NCBI GenBank assembly: GCA_964586455.1
Contig: CAZPHV010000023.1
Location: 1 to 64,000 of the forward strand
Direction: 5' to 3'
Length of the DNA: 64,000 nt
Source: Aquimonas sp964586455
Lineage (GTDB): Bacteria > Pseudomonadota > Gammaproteobacteria > Xanthomonadales > Xanthomonadaceae
The notes under the pieces were generated by a model, which made no database searches, was not told the origin of the DNA, and worked only from the letters and a program-made list of their open reading frames with translations. Within the stretch, counting starts at the first letter, position 1, and every line of letters starts with the position of its first letter. A program made the translations under genes and the position numbers. This document shows positions 35,646 to 42,689 of the stretch, piece by piece.

Positions 35646-36001
35646 GCCCCGGCGGAGTTGCGCCCGGCTTGCAGCTTCAATTGGCTCTGAGCGGGGCGCG
35701 GGAACCGGGATCTTGCGACGAGGGTTCGTCTGGGTGCTGCAGACACATCGCGCGGTGTTCGCTTCAGTGGGCCGTGGACGTACTTCTTCGGGAGCCGCGC
35801 CGCGAGCGGTTGTTCGCTCTTCGCGTGTCTTCCTTACAGCATGCGATACGGGGCCGACCGATCTGAGCGAGAAGGTGAGGGCCCTACGCCAGATCCAAAT
35901 GCAGGCTTTGAGGCCCCTCCCGAAGCCGTCCGCGTCACACGATGATGCAGGCCATCTGCCTGTGCTTCAATGCGTTGATAGATTTGTATGTAGCACAAGC
36001 A
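35646..36001. other. Spacer between convergent transcription units
   Basis: No convincing gene. Open frames exist on the plus strand but are Arg/Ser-rich with no start signal. The region separates the patatin operon from the convergent slipin gene. Confidence 0.5.
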
Positions 36002-36031
36002 CCGCGCGGCCGATTCCCTTCGGCCGCGCGG
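36002..36031 (-). terminator. Hairpin after the slipin gene
   Basis: A perfect 12-bp stem (CCGCGCGGCCGA with TCGGCCGCGCGG) and a 6-base loop start 5 bases after the slipin stop codon. There is no strong U-run, so efficiency as an intrinsic terminator is uncertain. Confidence 0.6.
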
Positions 36032-36035
36032 GTTC

Positions 36036-37157
36036 TCATTTCAGCGTCACCAGTTGCTTCAGCACGCCTTCCAGGCCGCCGAACACGGTGAGTTTGTCGA
36101 TCTTCTCGGTGACCTTTTCCAGCGCCTCCAGCTCCTTCAGGCGCATCAGCACCGGGCTCTCTTCCATCAGCTTGGCGGTGTTGAGCAACGAGCGGGTGGC
36201 GTTCGCTTCCTCACGGCGGCGGATCACGTTCGCTTGGGCCGCCTTCTCCGCCTGCACCACGCTGTTCAAGATCTCCTTCATGTCGCCCGGCAGGATCACG
36301 TCCTTCACGCCGACGCCGAGCACCTCAAGCCCCAGCGCCTCCACGCGAGCGCGCACGTAGCCGAAGATGTCGGCGTCCAGCGAGGCCTTGTCGCCGAGCA
36401 GTTCGTCCAGCGACTTCGACGACACCGCCTGACGCAGGCCGAACTGCAGCTCGCGATACAGGAAGTCGCCGTACTTGGCGACCCGGGTGCGTGCCGCCAC
36501 CGGGTCGGTGACACGCACGCTCGCACCCAGGTTCACGCGCAGCGAGACCTTGTCTCGGGTCAGCAGCTCCTGGCCGCTGACCTCAATGGCCTGCACGCGC
36601 AGGTCGATCACTTCAGCCACCACGTTCTTCTGCAGATTCCAGAAGGCCGCAGCGCCTGGCGTCAGCGCCCGTGCGAGCGTGCCGTCGACGAACAGCAGGC
36701 CGGCGTGTTCGCTGGGCACGGTCACCGAGACGGCGACCTTGTCGAGCAGGCCGATCTGGCGCAGGCGCTGGGCGGTGGCCACATCGATCTCGCTCGACTC
36801 GGCCACGGCGATGCGCTGCACCTCGACCGGCACGAGGCCGTTCCAGTAGAGCTTGCGCGTGCCCGGCTGCAGCACGTCCTGCAGCTTGCCGTGCTTGAAC
36901 ACGAGGCCGAGCTCCTGGCTGCCGATGTCGGCCAGCAGGAAGGTCTCGTTCACGCGCTCGCCGAGCGCAGCGATGAGGGCGTCGACATCCTTGCCGGCGT
37001 ACTCCGGCTGGGTGATGTCGAACACGCGGACTTCGACCTGGTCGAACCAGGCGCGCAGGCGGTGCACGCCCGGGCCCAGCACGCGCTCGAAGCGACGGTT
37101 GCGGTAAACGAGGCCGCGCTCGGCATCGCCGATCACGACCTTGCGGATCATCAGCAT
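36036..37157 (-). CDS. SPFH/band 7 domain protein (slipin)
   Basis: A 373-residue slipin-type protein: a short N-terminal region, the SPFH core (RVFDITQPEY, VVAEVIDLRVQAIEVSGQELLTRDKVSLRVNLGASVRV, RELQFGLRQAVSSKSLDELL) and a helical C-terminus with AEKAAQANVIRRREEANATRSL. Slipins associate with membranes and form scaffolding oligomers in microdomains. Unusually, no strong N-terminal membrane helix is seen and about 150 extra residues precede the core, as in the longer slipin variants. GAGGAG lies 10 bases before ATG 37157. No NfeD partner gene is adjacent. Confidence 0.85.
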   Translation of the reverse strand: MLMIRKVVIGDAERGLVYRNRRFERVLGPGVHRLRAWFDQVEVRVFDITQPEYAGKDVDALIAALGERVNETFLLADIGSQELGLVFKHGKLQDVLQPGTRKLYWNGLVPVEVQRIAVAESSEIDVATAQRLRQIGLLDKVAVSVTVPSEHAGLLFVDGTLARALTPGAAAFWNLQKNVVAEVIDLRVQAIEVSGQELLTRDKVSLRVNLGASVRVTDPVAARTRVAKYGDFLYRELQFGLRQAVSSKSLDELLGDKASLDADIFGYVRARVEALGLEVLGVGVKDVILPGDMKEILNSVVQAEKAAQANVIRRREEANATRSLLNTAKLMEESPVLMRLKELEALEKVTEKIDKLTVFGGLEGVLKQLVTLK

Positions 37158-37589
37158 TGCGGTCTCCTCTACTTGCAGTGGGCTCGACGAGGGTTGGACA
37201 GCCCCGAGTGCCGCGGCGAGCCGATGCGCGGCGAGGGCAGGGGTTGGCGATGGTTGACCCGCGCACTACGCGGCAGGACGGTTCAGCGGATGAACAGGGC
37301 GCGCGGCCATCAGGCCGCGACGCCGCGAAGAGAAGGGTTCGCCCCGCCGCTCTCAGGACGGAGAGCCGGCGCGCGCGTGCGGGCGGCATGGCGTGGGTGT
37401 CGCGCTCTCCGAAGCGGCAGAGCAGCGATTCCTGCGCGGGCCGGCCGCTGGCGCGGGCGTGGTCCCGGTCCAGTGGACGTTGCTGCCTGGTGTCCGTTGA
37501 ACCTGCAGCCGAAGCCGCGTGTTCGCGAGTCGCCAGGCGGCGCGGGGCGAAGCCCGTGGGGCGCAAGGCCCCGGGTGTTGCGATTGAGG
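37158..37589. other. Spacer upstream of the slipin gene
   Basis: No gene is supported. Open frames on both strands are Arg/Ala-rich and overlap each other. The slipin promoter should lie near 37160-37230, but no clear boxes were seen. The tRNA-like pair begins at its right edge. Confidence 0.45.
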
Positions 37590-37662
37590 CTTTGGAGCGG
37601 GAATCGAACCCGCGACTCTCGGATTAGTAGTCCGATGCTCTAACCAACTGAGCTATCCGTTG
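37590..37662 (-). tRNA. tRNA-like sequence A with defective acceptor stem
   Basis: The minus strand folds into a clear D arm (GCTC..GAGC), an anticodon arm (TCGGA, loop CTACTAA, TCCGA) and a T arm (GCGGG TTCGATT CCCGC). The acceptor pairs only at GGA/TCC and the terminal pair; three inner pairs fail. The anticodon ACT would read a serine codon, yet the variable arm is short, unlike serine tRNAs. No CCA is encoded. Best seen as a degenerate or unusual tRNA. Confidence 0.55.
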
Positions 37663-37735
37663 TCGACGTACGGGACTCGAACCCGCGACCTTCGGATCTC
37701 GCGATCCGACGCTCTACCCACTGAGCCAACGCCGC
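37663..37735 (-). tRNA. tRNA-like sequence B with 8-base anticodon loop
   Basis: It directly abuts sequence A with no spacer. The acceptor (GCGGCGT with ACGTCGA) forms six of seven pairs, and the D arm (GCTC..GAGC) and T arm are good. The anticodon arm TCGGA..TCCGA encloses eight bases (TCGCGAGA) rather than seven, or alternatively a 6-bp stem with a 6-base loop, so no normal anticodon can be assigned. No CCA is encoded. Confidence 0.55.
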
Positions 37736-38215
37736 CCTTGGTGAAACCCCCTGCAGCCGGCCGAGGCATACGCCACGGCAGCGCCGCGCGCACCGGACGG
37801 GCGTGGGAACCCGTACCGCAACGAACCGGTGAAAGAGGCTTCGCATTGCCGCCGGTTCACGGCGGCAATTCCTGCAGGCCGCTCAGGCCTGCTGCGGGCC
37901 TGCTGCTGAGCAGGCTCGCGATTGTCTTGGAACTCCTTGTGTTGACTGATAACCCTGAAGCCAGAACCCGGTTGCCGTCATGCGCCTTGGCTACCCCTCA
38001 GCCTGCCGAGTCGAGCCCCTCTCCTCTGGAGGGAGAGACGTTGGGGAGAGGGGGCCAGGCTCGCGCAAGCCTTTGTTCCCCTCGCCTAAGCCTCACGCCT
38101 TTGCTTCGCTCAGGCACATCGGATCCTCGGCTGACACTGCCAGCCGATCAGCGATCCGATGCGAATCAACGAGGCGAGAGAAGGAACGGCGCCGAACTTC
38201 TGTCGCCCACGAACG
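37736..38215. repeat. Spacer with CCCCTCTCC/GGGAGAGG repeat
   Basis: No gene is seen. Near 38015-38060 lies CCCCTCTCCTCTGGAGGGAGAG followed by GTTGGGGAGAGGG, the same repeat type as at 1597-1632. A second palindromic patch built on CGGATCC and GGATCCGA-like sequence lies near 38120-38160. Otherwise unremarkable. Confidence 0.5.
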
Positions 38216-38255
38216 CTGAAAACAAAACGCCCCCGGGTGGGAACCCGAGGGCGTT
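38216..38255 (-). terminator. Intrinsic terminator
   Basis: On the minus strand AACGCCCTCGGGT pairs with ACCCGGGGGCGTT (one mismatch, 4-base loop) and is followed by TTTTGTTTT. It lies 50 bases after the stop of the 41-residue frame and probably ends the transcript that carries the deiminase-family gene. Confidence 0.8.
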
Positions 38256-38304
38256 CGCGTCGCCTCGGGGAGATCGGGGTCGCCGATCTCCCGAGTGCGG
38301 AAGA

Positions 38305-38430
38305 TCAGCTGGTGGTGTCGATGCGGCCGTTCCCAGCGATGCCGCGCTGGTCCAGCCGCACGCGTGCGCAGACATCGAAGCCGGAGGGCTTCGCGTGCGA
38401 CTTGCGTGGTGGGTGGGCGAGGCGGTTCAT
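38305..38430 (-). CDS. Possible 41-residue protein before a terminator
   Basis: A short frame from ATG 38430 with a basic start (MNRLAHPPRKSHAKP) and a C-terminal DVCARVRLDQRG-type segment. No good ribosome site is visible. Its placement between the deiminase-family gene and a strong terminator is the main support. No family recognised; it could be chance. Confidence 0.3.
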   Translation of the reverse strand: MNRLAHPPRKSHAKPSGFDVCARVRLDQRGIAGNGRIDTTS

Positions 38431-38668
38431 GGCTGGGTCTGCTCTGGAACAGTGCGGGGACGTCCGCGAGGTGGCGCACGATACGCCTGTTTTCGGGGCT
38501 GTCAAGCCCTCAGCGCGCAGCGTCTGATGCCGTCGATGCGCCGCGCTGTGCCGTCGTGGGGTGGTGCGATGCGCTGGGCAGTGGCTGTCCGCTCTCGCCC
38601 GTGGCAGGTCGACGCGAGCGATGGCTTGACCGAAGCGGGCAGGTGCGTGGGCGCGGGATCCGCGAGAC

Positions 38669-39850
38669 TCAGTCTTCGAATCCGTCAGTGAACAGAACGA
38701 TCGTCCCCACCTGCGGCACATGCATCACGATGCAGTGGATCGCGCCTGCAAGCGCGATGATGTTGGTGCAGTCGACGGTGTCGATGGTGCGGCCCGGAAA
38801 CGCCTGCTGGAACACGCTCACCGCCTGTGCGTTCTGCGCGGCGTACTGGTTGGGGTTGCTGGCCGGGGTGAACCGGCAGGTCAGCACGAGGTTGTTGAGG
38901 ATCACCGCATTCGCATAGGTGCAGTGCGCGCCGTTGCACTGGAATCCGGGCGTGCGAAATACCGTGTAGCCGCGGCCTGCAAGCGTGCTCGCCATGTCGT
39001 TGGTGACCTGGGCCGGCACGCCGCTCAGCAGGCTCGGTGAGTACTCGGAAATGATCACCGAGTTCCTCGATGCCGGCAGCATCCACATGTCGATGTGACG
39101 GGTCGCATCCAGCGCCTGCGGCAGCGCCGCGGTGACCTCGACCAGGTTGCCCTGGTAGTCGAGATAGCGGGCCTGCACGTCGGCCAGGTTGAGCGAGGGG
39201 TTGCCTTCGGACGGGTCGAAGATCAGGTTGGTCAGGAAGGCCGCGCGGTCGTCGAACAGGTGGTAATTGCCGCCGCCGTGCAGCAGACCGATCGCGTAGC
39301 GCGGCTGGCTCCAGGCGTTCGCCAGCGCGGTGGGAATGAGATTGTCGTTCGGCCGCGGACGGTTGTAGGTGTGGTCGATGATCGCCAGCTGGCCGGCTTC
39401 ATCGACGACGTAGCGCGGGCCGTAGTCGCGCATCCAGATGCTGTCGCTGGCGGCGATGATGAACTGCACCCGCGCAAGATCGGCGCCGGCGTTGGTGAGC
39501 GTGGTGGTGACGCTGGCCTGCTGCGCTGAGCTGGCCACGACCAGAAAGACCTTGGCGTCGCTGTCCAGGGTCGTGACCTTGGTGATCATTTCAGTCTGCA
39601 GCGGCAGCAGGCTGCTGGTCGCCGTCCAGCGCATCAGGATGCCGGCATTCGGCTCGTACTCGGCGATGGCGCGAACGGGTGACGGCGGCGGTGCGCGCAG
39701 CGACACGGGCAGCGGCGGCGTCCAGCGCGCACGCTCCTGGGGCGTCATGTGACGCGGTAGCGGAACTTCCTCTTCCTCAGCCCATGCCGGTGCGCTGCAC
39801 GAGAGGCCGGCGACCAAGGGCAGCACGCAGAGCAGGCGCAGCAGGGTCAT
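38669..39850 (-). CDS. Secreted agmatine/peptidylarginine deiminase-family protein
   Basis: A 393-residue protein with a signal peptide (LLRLLCVLPLVAGLSCSAPAWA). The body shows guanidine-deiminase motifs: SIWMRDYGPRYVV, GGGNYHLFDD, DATRHIDMWM and a catalytic cysteine in GAIHCIVMHVP. Agmatine and peptidylarginine deiminases of this fold hydrolyse guanidino groups to ureido groups, releasing ammonia; which substrate applies here is not clear. The C-terminus is TIVLFTDGFED, the third GFE-type tail in the window. ATG 39850 is chosen because GGAGG lies 5 bases upstream, giving a proper signal peptide. Export suggests action outside the cytoplasm, unlike ordinary agmatine deiminase. Confidence 0.85.
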   Translation of the reverse strand: MTLLRLLCVLPLVAGLSCSAPAWAEEEEVPLPRHMTPQERARWTPPLPVSLRAPPPSPVRAIAEYEPNAGILMRWTATSSLLPLQTEMITKVTTLDSDAKVFLVVASSAQQASVTTTLTNAGADLARVQFIIAASDSIWMRDYGPRYVVDEAGQLAIIDHTYNRPRPNDNLIPTALANAWSQPRYAIGLLHGGGNYHLFDDRAAFLTNLIFDPSEGNPSLNLADVQARYLDYQGNLVEVTAALPQALDATRHIDMWMLPASRNSVIISEYSPSLLSGVPAQVTNDMASTLAGRGYTVFRTPGFQCNGAHCTYANAVILNNLVLTCRFTPASNPNQYAAQNAQAVSVFQQAFPGRTIDTVDCTNIIALAGAIHCIVMHVPQVGTIVLFTDGFED

Positions 39851-40135
39851 CGTGCCTCCGGAGTAATGTTGTGCAGTCGAGTCTAGTGCAGGGGGGCAAC
39901 AGGCGTCGAACGAGCGTCGGTGCGGATCCGGCGCCAGTTCTTCATCGCCCGCAGTCGCGACACGGATCCTGCAGGCTCGCTGCAAACGATGGATGCGCTG
40001 CTACGGCCGATGAAGGGCGTGTCAGCGCATCGATTCGTGCTGAATTGTCCGCCACGCGGTGAGCCATCAGCGGCCGCTGCGGACCGTCGCAGCCTGCGAG
40101 GCGTCGCGACGGGTGCAGTGGTTCGGAGCGGCGAC

Positions 40136-40387
40136 TCAAGCCGCAAGCGCGTCCGGGAATGAACCGATGGCTGCCGCCAGCATGCCGAGCAGCAGGCCCA
40201 CGATCAGGTAGGCAAGTGGACGTCGGGCATGCTCCCAGTGCAGCAGAATGAAGGCGAACACCGGCAGCGTGCCGAAAACGAGCCCGGCCAGGCCCCACAG
40301 CAGATGCGTGGCGAACATGCGCCACAGCATCAGCAGCAGGCCGCTGATGAGGATGGCCATGGCGACCGGCATCAGCATGGCGAGCAT
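40136..40387 (-). CDS. Small membrane protein, 83 residues
   Basis: Two to three hydrophobic helices (MLMPVAMAILISGLLLMLW, LLWGLAGLVFGTLPVFAFILL, LAYLIVGLLLGMLAAAIG) with very few charged residues. No family recognised. It lies 59 bases downstream of the 40447 gene on the same strand and may share its transcript. Confidence 0.6.
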   Translation of the reverse strand: MLAMLMPVAMAILISGLLLMLWRMFATHLLWGLAGLVFGTLPVFAFILLHWEHARRPLAYLIVGLLLGMLAAAIGSFPDALAA

Positions 40388-40446
40388 CCAAGGCGACTCT
40401 CGGGCGGCGCCTCAGCGTGCACGGGAGCACCAGTCACCTGCCTGGC

Positions 40447-40956
40447 TCAACTGCTCTGGATGCGGATGCAGTTGATAGGCCCGGTCCACAGCGGACGGAA
40501 CGAGGGTGCCAGTTCGCAAATGGCATTCGCCTCCTCGACGCTGATGCCCCAGTAGATGAGCCTCAGCTCGCGCTCCTGGGGCGCCCCGCGGCCGAGGCTG
40601 AGGTAGGTCTGGCTGCTTGGCTTGTTGTCCATCAGACGCTGCTGGCGCGTCGGCAGCTCGCGTTTGCATTCGTGGGACTTCACGCTGCGCTGCTCGTTGG
40701 GGCTCGCCTTGCGCGCGGCCAGAATGCCGCTCAGAAGGTGCTCCCCGATACGGCGGCAGTCCGCTTCGTCGGCCGTCGCGGCCAGCGCCACCATCTCCAG
40801 CTCGCGGCCGTTCACCGTTTGCAGGACGCGCAGCTCGGCGAACACAGGCGAGGTGATCTCGGCAGGGTTGAGCGTATCGGCGCGCTCGGACCGGTACTTC
40901 TTCATGAGGCCGCCCACAGCAGCGACGACCAAGATCAGGATCAGAAGCTTTTTCAC
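40447..40956 (-). CDS. Membrane-anchored protein of unknown function, 169 residues
   Basis: A short N-terminal hydrophobic anchor (KKLLILILVVAAVGGLMKK) precedes a soluble domain with five cysteines (ADCRRIGEHL, SHECKREL, NAICELAPSFRPLWTGPINCIRI), probably periplasmic. The GTG at 40956 is used because it starts exactly at the anchor; in-frame sequence upstream is not membrane-like and no in-frame ATG is near. Family not recognised. Confidence 0.65.
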   Translation of the reverse strand: MKKLLILILVVAAVGGLMKKYRSERADTLNPAEITSPVFAELRVLQTVNGRELEMVALAATADEADCRRIGEHLLSGILAARKASPNEQRSVKSHECKRELPTRQQRLMDNKPSSQTYLSLGRGAPQERELRLIYWGISVEEANAICELAPSFRPLWTGPINCIRIQSS

Positions 40957-41038
40957 GAATGGAGTCCCCACATGGCTCCGCTGCGTCTGCCCGCCCCCGC
41001 GGGCCCCGGACGCAGGGGCGGCGCATGCTAGCAAGAAT

Positions 41039-41566
41039 GTGAAGACAGTTCCGCAGGTTGACACGCTTGCGCTGGCGCCGGTCGGTGTGCCACATGCCGA
41101 TATCCTGGTTACCGACGTGCAGGGTCATCGCACCTGCGCGCTGCAGGTGAAATCGCGCAGCGGGGTCAGCGCGGACGGCGGCTGGCACATGGGCGCCAAG
41201 CATGAGCGACTGGATGCCGCCGGGCTGTTCTACGTCTTCGTCGATTTCGGCGCCTCGCTGGCGGCTGCGCCGAGCTGTTTCATCCTGCCAGCCGCGCGCG
41301 TGGCGGAGGTGATCCGACGCTCGCATCAGATGTGGCTGGAGCAGCCCGGTCGCGGCGGCCGCGCGCGCAGGGATGGCACCCTGCGCCGCTTCCTGCCCGA
41401 CTATTCGCGCGTCGGCCTCGACATCGGATGCGGAGCCGATTGGCTCGAGTCCTGGCGGGACGCGTGGCGACTGCTTTCGCCCGCGAGCATGCCGCACGCA
41501 CCAGAGACGGAAGCAACAGCCGCGAGCTCCGCCCCGAGCGCGCAGCAAGGGCGGGCTGCGCTATGA
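41039..41566 (+). pseudogene. 5'-truncated PD-(D/E)XK-like gene
   Basis: From about residue 16 the frame matches a conserved nuclease-like family: HADILVTDVQG (Asp), ALQVKSR (Gln-x-Lys in the active-site position), then GWHMGAKHERL, LFYVFVDF and RRFLPDYSR. Family members normally begin with a GEAGELLVxxxL-type helix and about 35 further residues that are missing here; only a short unrelated leader and GTG codons (41039, 41087) are available as starts. It may therefore be a dead fragment. It sits among other decayed genes, between a minus-strand gene and a frameshifted membrane gene. Confidence 0.55.
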
Positions 41567-41580
41567 CGCGCTGCGCTTGA

Positions 41581-42121
41581 GAGGCGCTGTTCGCGTACGC
41601 GGGCGTGGTCGGGCTCTTCATGCGCGTGCCTTCACTGGTGCTGCTGCTGATCAGCCCACGCGAGGCCGGTGCGATCACCCTGGCCCTCGTCCTTATTCCT
41701 CGCGCCCTGGTTCGGAATGGCCGCGCTGCTGTGCGACGGAACCGGGCGAAAATCGATTGCGAACCGCTCGCCTGCTTTCGCGATGGCGTGGCTCAGTCTG
41801 AGTTCGGCTCCCGAGCTGATGCTCCTGCTGGTGTATCTGACGAGGGAACCTTGGACACAGCCGGGAGCCGCGGGGCTGTACTTCATGCGGGCTTTGATCG
41901 ACTTGCTTGTGTTCGTCGTTTTGGGCGGCGTTTGCCCCGCAATCCTTGCGGCACTGTCGTTTGATCGGGGCGTTGAGCGGGCGAGTGCGCGCGAGATGAG
42001 TGGGCAGCCAAGCTCCGGCCGCGAACACACTGCGAGGAACAATCCCGCGTACTGCGGCGAAGCCTGCCTGCAACTCGTGAGCGCCCATTCGTCGATCGTG
42101 ACAGGGGCGAGCGGATGGTAG
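41581..42121 (+). pseudogene. Frameshifted relative of the 24386 membrane protein
   Basis: The first frame reads FAYAGVVGLFMRVPSLVLLLISPREAGAITLAL, corresponding to AAYGWICGLFLGIPALLMSIAVPQAVIGILI in the 24386 protein. Near 41690 the similarity jumps frame and continues as FGMAALLCDGTGRKS.. and ILAALSFDRGVERAS, matching TGALLCEWAGRE and LAAVLFIGGVERAT. One base shift has therefore broken a four-helix membrane protein gene. It could be a sequencing error, but the neighbours are also decayed. Confidence 0.65.
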
Positions 42122-42426
42122 ATGCGCTGCGCTTATCTACCCTACCAAAGCGAAAGACGCGTTGCCCAGATCGAAGCCCGAAGCGGCAATCGGCGGCTTC
42201 GGGCTTGGAGCCATGGACTTCGCACTTCGTTCAAGGCATGCCGCATCTTCGGGAACTGCTGGTAGATGCGCTGCGCTTATCTACCCTACAAAAGCGAAAG
42301 ACGCGTTGCCCCGATCGAAGCCCGAAGCGGCAATCGGCGGCTTCGGGCTTCGAGCCATGGACTTCGCAGTTCATTCAAGGCGTGCCGCATCTTCGGGAGC
42401 TTCTTGTAGATGCGCTGCGCTCAACT
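42121..42426. repeat. 144-bp tandem repeat, two copies plus a stub
   Basis: Unit starts fall at 42121, 42265 and 42409, exactly 144 bases apart. The first two copies are nearly identical; the third stops after about 17 bases (GATGCGCTGCGCT). Each unit holds an inverted repeat (GAAGCCCGAAGC, about 8 bases, GGCTTCGGGCTT) and begins GTAGATGCGCTGCGC. Because 144 is a multiple of three, frames stay open through it, but there is no sign it is coding. Confidence 0.85.
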
Positions 42427-42689
42427 GCCCAGCGAGTGCGGGCGACGCGCCGTCTGTCGAAGCCCAAACATTGGTACGCCTGCGCCGCGGGCACCAGGCG
42501 CACACTTGGTGCCCTCACTCGCAGGTAGGGAAAACCCTTAGCGACACGCTGGAGCTGCCGGGGCACCCTCAACCAACGCGGAAGCGGGCGGAGCACCCAC
42601 AGGATCGGCGGCAGGCTGTTCGTGACAGAGTGGCGGCACGGGACCGGTGCTCGATTCGCCCGACCCAACCGCATCACGGAGACAACGGC
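42427..42689. other. Leader region of the PAS-GGDEF-EAL gene
   Basis: A gene-free stretch between the tandem repeat and the GGDEF-EAL gene. An upstream in-frame extension of that gene runs through it but is repeat-derived and Arg/Pro-rich. No clear promoter boxes were seen. Confidence 0.4.

Noticed and set aside
36054..37643. A 529-codon plus-strand frame
   Set aside because: Antisense to the slipin gene and running through tRNA-like sequence A.
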